Of a DNA stretch of 6,071 bases, positions 1 to 4,982 are shown one piece after another. Made by a program: the position numbers and the translations under genes. Every line of letters begins with the position of its first letter. Positions within the stretch are counted from its first letter, which is position 1. This DNA comes from Acidimicrobiia bacterium (GTDB lineage Bacteria > Actinomycetota > Acidimicrobiia > Acidimicrobiales > Poriferisodalaceae), in contig JALSTE010000817.1 in the NCBI GenBank assembly GCA_026983855.1, positions 1 through 6,071 on the forward strand, given 5' to 3'. The notes under the pieces were generated by a model. It was given only the letters and a program-made list of their open reading frames with translations, was not told the DNA's origin and ran no database searches.

Positions 1-4
1 GGTT

Positions 5-772
5 GTGGAATCGGAGCAGAGACCCGGGGTGGAGGACCTGGCCCGGGACCTGGAGAGGGCGGAGGCGTTGAATCGTCCGATTCCCCTGTTCACCGAGAGG
101 ATTCCGAGGTTTGACGCGGTCACGGCCCGGGCGGTGGCCCGGGCCCGTGACGGGCTGCGGGTCCGGGCTGGTGACCGCCGTGTGGGGTGGAAGCTGGGCT
201 GGACCTCTGCCGCCATGAGGGAGGCCCTGGGGGTGGACCGCCCCAACTGGGGGTCCCTGTGGGAATCCCAGCGGGTGGAGGGCGCTCTCGATCCCCGCCT
301 GATGATCCATCCCAAGGTTGAACCCGAGTTGGTGTTCCGGGCCAGGTCGGACCTGTGGGGAAGGGTGGAGCCCGAGGAGGTCCGTGGTGAGTGGGCCCTG
401 GGGCTCGAGGTGGTTGATCCCCGTTTCCCCGACTACGAATTCGACTGGCTGGACAACACCGCTGACAATTCCTCCGCCGCCGCCGTGGTCACGGGTCCTT
501 TTTCGGAACTGGCCGTCGATCCGGCCGAGGTCGAGGTGGTGTTCACCGACGGTGGGAGTGAGCGCCGGGGGCTCGGGGCTGCGGCCATGGGTTCACCGCG
601 GGAGGCCGTGGCCTGGCTGGTGCGTTCCCTGGCGGGTGAGGGTGAGGGACTGATGGAGGGAGAGATCGTCTACACCGGTGGCCTGGCCGCACCCTTCGAT
701 GTGGAGTGTGGACACACCTACGAGGTGAGGAGTGCCGAGCTCGGACGGGTGGTGCTCGCGGCCGGTTCGTGA
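5..772 (+). CDS. 2-hydroxypenta-2,4-dienoate hydratase / 4-oxalocrotonate decarboxylase family protein
   Basis: This is a soluble, metal-dependent enzyme of the fumarylacetoacetase-like fold that hydrates 2-oxopent-4-enoate or decarboxylates 4-oxalocrotonate in meta-cleavage of catechols. At 255 aa it has nearly the family length (about 260). Visible motifs are GWKLGWTS (61-68, with the conserved Lys63), KVEPELVF (104-111) and GLEVVD (133-138). By family precedent E106, E108 and E135 are the acidic Mg2+/Mn2+ ligands. DNTADNSS (150-157) and the late GEIVYTGG (219-226) complete the signature. The first in-window start is a GTG at position 5. The frame is open to the window edge, so a start slightly upstream and its ribosome binding site may be cut off. 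The gene runs in the same direction as the monooxygenase operon but is separated from it by 452 nt and a hairpin. Hydratase and decarboxylase are close homologues and I cannot separate them by eye, so no symbol is given. Confidence 0.82.
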   Translation: MESEQRPGVEDLARDLERAEALNRPIPLFTERIPRFDAVTARAVARARDGLRVRAGDRRVGWKLGWTSAAMREALGVDRPNWGSLWESQRVEGALDPRLMIHPKVEPELVFRARSDLWGRVEPEEVRGEWALGLEVVDPRFPDYEFDWLDNTADNSSAAAVVTGPFSELAVDPAEVEVVFTDGGSERRGLGAAAMGSPREAVAWLVRSLAGEGEGLMEGEIVYTGGLAAPFDVECGHTYEVRSAELGRVVLAAGS

Positions 773-816
773 GGACCCCTCCGACACGGGACCGGGTGGG
801 AGCCGTGGAGGAGTCC
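773..816 (+). terminator. Putative terminator hairpin after hydratase gene
   Basis: It begins at the base after the TGA stop. The left arm GGACCCCTCC (773-782) pairs with GGAGGAGTCC (807-816) in 9 of 10 positions. ACGG (786-789) then pairs with CCGT (803-806) after a 3-nt bulge, leaving a 13-nt loop. No U-tract follows, so this would be the tail-less type common in high-GC bacteria, or simply a 3'-end stabilising hairpin. Confidence 0.5.
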
Positions 817-832
817 GGACGGAAGGCCAATC

Positions 833-877
833 GATGATGGAGTGGGGGCTCGGCCCCAGGACGCTCGTGCCATCATC
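833..877. repeat. 8-bp inverted repeat with nested hairpin
   Basis: GATGATGG (833-840) and CCATCATC (870-877) are perfect inverted repeats 29 nt apart. The loop contains TGGGG (843-847) and CCCCA (854-858), which can form a smaller inner stem. The outer arms are half A/T, unlike the GC-rich neighbourhood, so the match is less likely to be a composition artefact. The role is unknown; it could be a second 3'-end structure or a protein-binding site upstream of the promoter. Confidence 0.3.
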
Positions 878-894
878 CGCGAGCCCGTTCGCTC

Positions 895-953
895 CGGAGG
901 TGGCGTGCCGACCACGGGTCGGTGAGCGGCTCGGTCCCGCTGGATGACCTCCG
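895..953. repeat. Nested inverted repeats that can form a three-way junction
   Basis: CGGAGGT (895-901) pairs with ACCTCCG (947-953). It encloses two perfect smaller hairpins: CCGACC/GGTCGG (908-913/917-922, triloop ACG) and AGCGG/CCGCT (925-929/937-941, 7-nt loop). CTCCGGAG (892-899) is also an 8-nt palindrome, and TCCGGAG recurs at 959-965. The arrangement is seen directly, but GC-rich DNA makes such stems easily, and no known RNA family was recognised. Confidence 0.28.
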
Positions 954-994
954 CCTGTTCCGGAGCATCGGAGCGATGGCTGGGGGTTCGCACT

Positions 995-1005
995 GCCTGA
1001 CAGGC
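995..1005. promoter_or_regulatory. Small palindrome overlapping candidate -35
   Basis: GCCTG-A-CAGGC is a perfect inverted repeat centred on A1000 with 5-bp arms. It overlaps the candidate -35 element CTGACA (997-1002), a position where a bound repressor would block polymerase. The single-base centre makes an RNA hairpin impossible, so if functional it acts as DNA. The site is short and could occur by chance. Confidence 0.25.
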
Positions 1006-1024
1006 TCCCCAGTCATCATATGTT
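997..1024 (+). promoter_or_regulatory. Candidate sigma70-type promoter P1 for tmo operon
   Basis: CTGACA (997-1002, 5/6 to TTGACA), a 16-nt spacer, then TATGTT (1019-1024, 4/6 to TATAAT, with the key T, A and final T present). It lies at the upstream edge of the AT-rich island. Transcription from here would give a leader of about 190 nt before tmoA. Prediction by eye only. Confidence 0.33.
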
Positions 1025-1088
1025 CGATCTAATCTTCCCTGTCTGAGTCGTTTCCTCTGATATTTCTATCTAACATCTGCCGTGACAT

Positions 1089-1117
1089 TTGACACACGGA
1101 GGATCCGGGTGTTGGAT
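1089..1117 (+). promoter_or_regulatory. Candidate promoter P2 for tmo operon
   Basis: A perfect TTGACA (1089-1094) is followed after 17 nt by TTGGAT (1112-1117), a poor -10 (3/6). The -35 is flanked by the AT-rich island, but the spacer is GC-rich and the -10 weak, so an activator would be needed. ACAC (1094-1097) and GTGT (1109-1112) in the spacer region form a short inverted repeat. P1 and P2 are alternatives, not necessarily both used. Confidence 0.27.
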
Positions 1118-1119
1118 GT

Positions 1120-1137
1120 CGGTACCCGTAGGTGCCG
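1120..1137 (+). other. Leader RNA hairpin
   Basis: CGGTACC (1120-1126) and GGTGCCG (1131-1137) form a 7-bp stem with one U-G wobble around a CGTA tetraloop. It would lie in the leader from P1, or close to the 5' end of a transcript from P2, where such a hairpin could protect the mRNA end. Confidence 0.3.
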
Positions 1138-1154
1138 CCGTGATCCCAGAGGAG

Positions 1155-1177
1155 CGGTTCTGAGAACCGTCGCGGTT
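1155..1177. promoter_or_regulatory. Perfect 15-nt palindrome plus third half-site in tmoA leader
   Basis: CGGTTCT-G-AGAACCG (1155-1169) is a perfect inverted repeat with 7-bp arms. CGGTT recurs at 1173-1177, so AACCG (1165-1169) can pair with either the upstream or the downstream CGGTT, and GCGGTT is a direct repeat 18 nt apart (1154-1159, 1172-1177). As DNA this fits an operator for a dimeric regulator with an accessory half-site. As RNA, CGGTTC-TGA-GAACCG is a 6-bp hairpin in mutually exclusive competition with a second one. It ends about 47 nt before the GTG start. The regulator is not in the window. Confidence 0.42.
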
Positions 1178-1210
1178 ACGCACCCCGGCCACCCGACCAC
1201 CGAGTTCCCG

Positions 1211-1219
1211 AAGGGGGAG
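1211..1219 (+). promoter_or_regulatory. Ribosome binding site of tmoA
   Basis: AAGGGGGAG ends 5 nt before the GTG at 1225. It is the strongest Shine-Dalgarno in the window together with that of tmoE, and it supports the GTG start of the hydroxylase alpha gene. Confidence 0.75.
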
Positions 1220-1224
1220 CACAA

Positions 1225-2730
1225 GTGCCACTTCTCGATCGCAGTGAGTACTACGACCTGATTCGTACCACCAACTGGACCCCCAGCTACGTGTCCGAGG
1301 ACGAGCTCTACCCCGAGGAGATGTCGGGTTCCCGTGGCATCCCGATGGAGAAGTGGGAGAGCTTCGACGAGCCCTACAAGGTCGCCTACGGCGAGTACGT
1401 GGCCACCCAGAGGGAGAAGGACTCGGGCGCCTACTCCGTGAAGGCGGCCCTGGAGCGGGCCAACTTCGTCGACACCGCCGACCCGGGGTGGATCAGCATC
1501 CTCAAGGCCCACTACGGGGCCATCTCGGTGCCGGAGTACGCGGCCATGACCGGGGAGGCCCGCATGGCCCGCTTCTCCAAGGCCCCGGGCAACCGGAACA
1601 TGGCCGTTTTCGGAATGATGGACGAGACCCGCCACGGTCAGATCCAGCTCTACTTCGCCCACGAACACACTCGCCGCAGCCGTCAGTGGGACTGGGCCCA
1701 CAAGGCCATGCACGCCAACGAGTGGGGAGCCCTGGCCGCCCGCCACTTCTTTGACGACATGATGATGACCCGGGACGCCATCGCCGTTTCGCTGATGTTG
1801 ACCTTCGCCTTCGAGACCGGGTTCACCAACATGCAGTTCCTGGGTCTGGCCGCCGACGCCGCCGAGGCGGGCGACCACACCTTCGCCAACCTCATCTCCA
1901 GCGTCCAGACCGATGAGGCCCGCCACGCCCAGCAGGGTGGACCCAACCTCAAGATCCTCATCGAGAACGGACGCAAGGACGAGGCCCAGAAGATGATCGA
2001 TGTGGCCTTCTGGCGATCGTGGAAGCTCTTCAGCGTCCTGACCGGGCCCATGATGGACTACTACACCCCCCTTGAGAGCCGCGAACAGTCCTTCAAGGAG
2101 TTCATGCAGGAGTGGATCATCGGTCAGTTCGAGCGCCAGATCACGGATCTGGGGCTGGACACCCCCTGGTACTGGGATGAGTTCATCCGGGCCCTCGACG
2201 AGACCCACCACGGTATGCACCTGGGGGTGTGGTACTGGCGTCCCACCGTGTGGTGGAACCCGGCCGCCGGGGTGACCCCCGAGGACAGGGACTGGCTGGA
2301 GGAGAAGTACCCGGGTTGGAATGACACCTGGGGCAACCTCTGGGACGTCATCATCGAGAACCTGGTGGAGGGGCGGCCCGAGCTGACCGGGCCGGCCACC
2401 CTGCCCATGATCTGCAACATGAGCAACATCCCCATCGTGGGCACGCCCTCCAACGGATGGAACGTGAAGGACTATCCCCTGGTCCACAATGGCCGCCTCT
2501 ACCACTTCGGGTCCGAGCCCGATCGTTGGGTGTTCGAGCAGGATCCCGAGCGGTACCAGGGTCACATGAACTTCATCGACCGCTTCCTGGCCGGGTGGAT
2601 CCAGCCCATGGACCTCATGGGCGGCCTCCAGTACATGGGCCTGGCCCCCGGTGAGATTGGCGACGACGCCCACAACTACGAGTGGGTGTCCCGCTACACG
2701 CCCGACGTCGCCGGTACCGCCGCCGGCTGA
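1225..2730 (+). CDS. tmoA: Toluene monooxygenase-type hydroxylase alpha subunit (diiron catalytic subunit)
   Basis: This is the catalytic subunit of a bacterial multicomponent diiron monooxygenase; its carboxylate-bridged diiron site activates O2 and hydroxylates the arene. It has 501 aa against 500 for T4MO TmoA (T4moH), with which it aligns almost without gaps from the N-terminus as I recall that sequence. All six iron ligands fall at the T4moH positions: E104, E134, H137, E197, E231 and H234, in the motifs DETRH (133-137) and DEARH (230-234). The catalytic-pocket residues T201, N202, Q228, I100, A107, F176, F196 and F205 are also kept. Differences occur at positions 103 (Pro, not Gly), 285 (Ser, not Asp) and 395 (Met, not Ser), which are known T4MO regiospecificity or activity positions. 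The start is a GTG with a strong ribosome binding site. It is the first gene of the six-gene operon, and tmoB follows after 65 nt. Substrate class (toluene/benzene versus another hydrocarbon) is inferred from similarity; the meta-cleavage gene upstream supports an aromatic. Confidence 0.95.
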   Translation: MPLLDRSEYYDLIRTTNWTPSYVSEDELYPEEMSGSRGIPMEKWESFDEPYKVAYGEYVATQREKDSGAYSVKAALERANFVDTADPGWISILKAHYGAISVPEYAAMTGEARMARFSKAPGNRNMAVFGMMDETRHGQIQLYFAHEHTRRSRQWDWAHKAMHANEWGALAARHFFDDMMMTRDAIAVSLMLTFAFETGFTNMQFLGLAADAAEAGDHTFANLISSVQTDEARHAQQGGPNLKILIENGRKDEAQKMIDVAFWRSWKLFSVLTGPMMDYYTPLESREQSFKEFMQEWIIGQFERQITDLGLDTPWYWDEFIRALDETHHGMHLGVWYWRPTVWWNPAAGVTPEDRDWLEEKYPGWNDTWGNLWDVIIENLVEGRPELTGPATLPMICNMSNIPIVGTPSNGWNVKDYPLVHNGRLYHFGSEPDRWVFEQDPERYQGHMNFIDRFLAGWIQPMDLMGGLQYMGLAPGEIGDDAHNYEWVSRYTPDVAGTAAG

Positions 2731-2795
2731 GCAGCGGCGAACACCCGAAGCAGCAAGAGCGCACAACAACTGACCAGAGAGCGAAAGAACACCAC

Positions 2796-3056
2796 ATGGC
2801 ACTGTTCCCACTCAGCTCCAACTTCGAGGGCGACTTCGTGCTCCAGTTGGTACCCGTGGACGATGAGATCACCATGGACGAGGTGGCCGCGGCCTGCGCC
2901 GAGCACTCCGTGAACCGCCGGGTCCGGCCCCAGCCGGACAAGGTCATGAGGGTCCGCAGGCACACCACCGGAGAGATGTTTCCCCGCGATATGAAGGTGA
3001 AGGACGCCGGTCTCATGCCCACCGAGACCGTCGACGTCATCTTCGCCGACGAGTAA
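2796..3056 (+). CDS. tmoB: Toluene monooxygenase-type hydroxylase gamma subunit
   Basis: This is the small non-catalytic gamma subunit that packs onto the alpha subunit in the (alpha-beta-gamma)2 hydroxylase. It has 86 aa, close to 84 for T4MO TmoB. Family features visible are the FPLSSNFEGDFVLQLV start (4-19), HSVNRRV (37-43), MRVRRH (51-56), FPRDM (62-66) and the acidic end PTETVDVIF (75-83), all closely matching TmoB as recalled. Ubiquitin-like small beta-grasp subunits of this kind contain no cofactor. The start ATG is preceded only by a weak purine stretch (GAAAGAA, 2783-2789). It sits 65 nt after tmoA and 29 nt before tmoC, consistent with co-transcription. Confidence 0.92.
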   Translation: MALFPLSSNFEGDFVLQLVPVDDEITMDEVAAACAEHSVNRRVRPQPDKVMRVRRHTTGEMFPRDMKVKDAGLMPTETVDVIFADE

Positions 3057-3074
3057 CGGCCGGGAAGCCCCGAC

Positions 3075-3079
3075 GGAGG
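3075..3079 (+). promoter_or_regulatory. Ribosome binding site deciding the tmoC start
   Basis: GGAGG directly abuts the ATG at 3080 (no spacer) but stands 6 nt from the in-frame ATG at 3086. Normal spacing therefore favours 3086 as the initiation codon. Confidence 0.6.
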
Positions 3080-3085
3080 ATGGCG

Positions 3086-3418
3086 ATGGAGAAGATCTGC
3101 ACCCTCGACGATGTCTGGGAGGGTGAGATGGAGGCGTTCGAGGCCGCCGATGGTAGAGAGGTGCTGGTGGTGTGCCTCGACGGCGGGGAGGTGAAGGCCT
3201 TCCAGGGGATTTGCCCCCACCAGGAGATCTCCCTGGTCGAGGGCAGCCTCGAGGGCCACGTCCTGACCTGCCGGGCCCATCTGTGGCAGTTCGACTGCCG
3301 CACCACCAGGGGAATCAACCCCGACGACTGTCGGCTGGCGGAATACCCCGTGAGGATCGAGGGGGACGACGTCTACGTCGACGTGGTCGGCATCGAACCC
3401 TTCAAGTCCCACACATGA
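3086..3418 (+). CDS. tmoC: Rieske-type [2Fe-2S] ferredoxin of toluene monooxygenase
   Basis: A soluble Rieske ferredoxin that shuttles single electrons from the reductase TmoF to the diiron hydroxylase. The cluster-binding motifs are C-P-H (Cys43, His45) and C-R-A-H (Cys62, His65) in the 110-aa numbering; from the upstream ATG they become C45, H47, C64 and H67, the exact ligand numbers of T4moC. The flanking CRAHLW and INPDDC segments are also kept. Two in-frame ATGs exist. Starting at 3080 gives 112 aa, the length of T4moC, whereas the GGAGG site fits 3086 (110 aa), which I prefer with moderate certainty. The stop TGA (3416-3418) overlaps an ATG at 3415 (ATGA), the start of a small open frame leading to tmoD. 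Having a Rieske ferredoxin separates this system from phenol hydroxylases and methane monooxygenases, which lack one. Confidence 0.94.
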   Translation: MEKICTLDDVWEGEMEAFEAADGREVLVVCLDGGEVKAFQGICPHQEISLVEGSLEGHVLTCRAHLWQFDCRTTRGINPDDCRLAEYPVRIEGDDVYVDVVGIEPFKSHT

Positions 3419-3516
3419 GCACCCCCACCCCGACCTCGCAGGTCGCCCGGGACCAGTGGCCCAACGCCGCTGGTCTGATCCCAGGAAAGGCAACAGATAG
3501 AGATGACAAGCGCTGA
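3415..3516 (+). CDS. Possible small ORF bridging tmoC and tmoD (33 aa)
   Basis: An ATG overlaps the tmoC stop as ATGA, the classic arrangement for translational re-initiation, and the frame runs 33 codons to a TGA at 3514-3516, overlapping the tmoD start by 14 nt. The peptide begins MSTPTPTSQVARDQW and is Thr/Pro-rich, then charged (ATDRDDKR at the end). I recognise no family. The first 18 codons all end in G or C, as in the real genes here, but the last 15 do not. It has no ribosome binding site of its own. It may be a translated leader that carries ribosomes across the 84-nt tmoC-tmoD gap to a weakly served tmoD start, or a chance frame. T4MO operons are not known to me to have such a gene. 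Confidence 0.28.
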   Translation: MSTPTPTSQVARDQWPNAAGLIPGKATDRDDKR

Positions 3517-3820
3517 GGCCGTCTCCGACGGCTACAAGAACAACCGGGTGGGCCCGATCCTGCGTTCAGGTGATGTGGCCCTGGCCGCGGTGGAAGCCGT
3601 GGAGGTCGACAATCCCGGCCGTGATGTGACGGTCCAGGACCGGGCCGCCTACGTCCGCATCGAGTGCGAGAACGAGTGCGTCCTCACCCGCGAGACCATG
3701 GAGGAGATGCTCGGCCGGCACTTCGAGATGAGGGAGCTCGAGATCAACCTGAGCTCCTTCGCCGGCCAGATCGAGATGTCGGAGGACCGGGTCCGCTTCT
3801 ACCTGAACGAAACCGTCTGA
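3503..3820 (+). CDS. tmoD: Toluene monooxygenase effector (coupling) protein
   Basis: This is a cofactor-free effector of the MmoB/DmpM/TmoD family. It binds over the hydroxylase diiron channel, reshapes the active site and controls O2 activation and coupling, competing with the ferredoxin for the docking surface. It has 105 aa against 103 for T4moD. Family stretches visible are NRVGPILRSGD (14-24), VDNPG (35-39), AAYVRIE (48-54), LTRETMEEMLGR (61-72) and ELEINLSSFAGQI (78-90). The start ATG has only a distant purine stretch (AGGAAAGG, 3483-3490, 12 nt away). The frame is closed upstream by a TGA at 3476-3478, so no longer version reaches far. Re-initiation from the small upstream frame could help translation. 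tmoE follows after 52 nt. Confidence 0.93.
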   Translation: MTSAEAVSDGYKNNRVGPILRSGDVALAAVEAVEVDNPGRDVTVQDRAAYVRIECENECVLTRETMEEMLGRHFEMRELEINLSSFAGQIEMSEDRVRFYLNETV

Positions 3821-3872
3821 GAACCACACCTAGACCGTCACCCGGCGGTCCGTCCCACAGGGGGAATCCCAC

Positions 3873-4871
3873 ATGACCGACGCACCCGAGGTGCTCAAGC
3901 CGCTCCGCACCTGGTCCCATCTGGCGACCCGGCGGCGCCGACCCACCGAGTACGAGGTGGTGTCCACCAATCTCCACTACCGCCAGGACAACCCGGACAG
4001 CCCCTGGGAGCTGGACCCCGACATCCACATGAACAAGTGGTACCGCCGGTACTGCAACGACAGCCCCCTCCGCCACGATGACTGGGACGCATTCCGGGAC
4101 CCTGACCAGCTCGTGTACCGCACCTACAACATCCTCCAGGACGGACAGGAGACCTACGTACGCAGCGTCCTGGAGCAGTTCAGCGACCGGGAGCACGACA
4201 GTGGCCTGTCCGTGGAGTGGGCGGGGATCCTGGCCTCGCACCACACCCCGGCCCGCTACCTCTTCCACACCCTGCAGATGGCCTCGGCCTATCTCTCCCA
4301 GATGGCACCGGCCAGTACGATCTCCAATTGCAGTACCTTCGAGGCCGCCGACTCGCTGAGGTGGCTCACCCATACCGCCTACCGAACGGTGGAACTCTCC
4401 CGGGCCTTCCCCGACCTGGGTATCGGTACCGAAGAGCGTCGCCGATGGGAGTCCGACGACGCCTGGCAGGGTTTCCGTGAGCTGATGGAGAAGGCCCTGG
4501 TGGCGTGGGACTGGGCCGAGTCCTTCACCGCCGTGAACCTGGTGGCCAAGCCGGCCGTGGAGGGTGCCGTCCTGTCGGGTCTGTCCCGGGCCGGCCGCCA
4601 GGAGGACGATCTGGTCTTGTCCCTTCTCACCGAGAGCCAGCTCCGGGACTCCGAGCGCCATCGGCGTTGGAGCACGGCCCTGGTGGAGATGGCCCTGGAG
4701 AACGAAGGCAACCGCGACGTGCTCAACGGGTGGCTGGCGAAGTGGGCCCCCATGGGCGAGGCCGCCGTGGACGCCTACTGCGCCAACCTGCCCGACGGTG
4801 GGGCGCTGGCCGCGTCCGCCAAGGAGGCGATGTCGTCGTTCCACACCGGCCTGGGTCTCGCCGCCGGCTGA
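3873..4871 (+). CDS. tmoE: Toluene monooxygenase-type hydroxylase beta subunit
   Basis: This is the helical, metal-free beta subunit that forms the dimer core of the hydroxylase with TmoA. It has 332 aa against 327 for T4MO TmoE, the extra residues lying mostly near the C-terminus. Conserved stretches include LRTWSHLA (11-18), NPDSPWEL (40-47), DPDQLVYRTYN (76-86), MAPASTISNC (144-153) and DSLRWLTHTAYRT (160-172). A lone vestige of the alpha-type motif (S-E-R-H, 260-263) is present, but the full ligand set is absent, as is normal for beta subunits that share the ferritin-like fold without iron. The start is supported by AGGGGGAA (3859-3866), 6 nt before the ATG. The gap before it can form a weak 5-bp hairpin (GACCG 3833-3837 with CGGTC 3846-3850). 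Confidence 0.94.
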   Translation: MTDAPEVLKPLRTWSHLATRRRRPTEYEVVSTNLHYRQDNPDSPWELDPDIHMNKWYRRYCNDSPLRHDDWDAFRDPDQLVYRTYNILQDGQETYVRSVLEQFSDREHDSGLSVEWAGILASHHTPARYLFHTLQMASAYLSQMAPASTISNCSTFEAADSLRWLTHTAYRTVELSRAFPDLGIGTEERRRWESDDAWQGFRELMEKALVAWDWAESFTAVNLVAKPAVEGAVLSGLSRAGRQEDDLVLSLLTESQLRDSERHRRWSTALVEMALENEGNRDVLNGWLAKWAPMGEAAVDAYCANLPDGGALAASAKEAMSSFHTGLGLAAG

Positions 4872-4892
4872 ACCCACCGCGGTGTTCACTGG

Positions 4893-4935
4893 CGACCCCG
4901 AGGATCGCCTGCGGTCCCGGTGTGCTCCGGGGTCG
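4893..4935 (+). other. Intercistronic hairpin in the tmoE-tmoF gap
   Basis: CGACCCCGAG (4893-4902) pairs with CTC-C-GGGGTCG (4925-4935), giving 10 bp with one bulged C, around a 22-nt loop that is itself GC-rich. A separate palindrome CACCGCGGTG (4875-4884) lies just after the tmoE stop. The 111-nt gap is the longest in the operon. The structure could slow or partly end transcription, or mark a processing point, lowering reductase dosage; this role is inferred. Confidence 0.35.
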
Positions 4936-4970
4936 GACGACCGCCGTGCGCCCCCGACCATTCCACCCCT

Positions 4971-4975
4971 GAGGA
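4971..4975 (+). promoter_or_regulatory. Ribosome binding site deciding the TTG start of tmoF
   Basis: GAGGA stands 7 nt before the TTG at 4983. No ATG or GTG in frame nearby has comparable support, and the homology to TmoF reductases begins soon after this codon. Confidence 0.6.
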
Positions 4976-4982
4976 TCCCGCC

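Larger units (their letters stand above)
773..1224. other. Intergenic regulatory region between hydratase gene and tmo operon
   Basis: No convincing protein gene lies in these 452 nt; the short frames lack a ribosome binding site and recognisable protein. The first 180 nt are very GC-rich and contain three foldable segments (773-816, 833-877, 895-953). A marked AT-rich island at about 1011-1095 contrasts with the surroundings and is where the candidate promoters sit. The last 110 nt are a leader with an RNA hairpin (1120-1137), a perfect palindrome (1155-1169) and the tmoA ribosome binding site. The layout suggests that the hydratase transcript ends here and the monooxygenase operon starts from its own regulated promoter. 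Confidence 0.6.

Noticed and set aside
961..974. Short tandem repeat CGGAGCAT-CGGAGCGAT, with GCTCCG upstream at 891-896
   Set aside because: Only two copies of six to eight bases in GC-rich DNA; not enough to claim an operator or iteron.
773..1224. Sigma54-dependent promoter as in proteobacterial aromatic operons
   Set aside because: I found no GG-N10-GC element with the expected TGGCAC/TTGC flanks in the intergenic region.
1066..2811. Long minus-strand open frame (581 codons) across tmoA
   Set aside because: It is the mirror of tmoA, whose third positions are nearly all G/C, which removes stops on the opposite strand; the product is a low-complexity Gly/Val/His-rich sequence with no recognisable domain.
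3415..3516. Small ORF as a decayed duplicate of the tmoD N-terminus
   Set aside because: A faint resemblance (Asn-x-x-Gly-x-Ile and a shared Met-Ser-Thr start) is too short to support duplication.
4920..4982. Upstream GTG start for tmoF adding 21 residues
   Set aside because: There is no suitable ribosome binding site, the added residues do not resemble the family N-terminus, and it lies beside the intercistronic hairpin; the TTG at 4983 with GAGGA is better.
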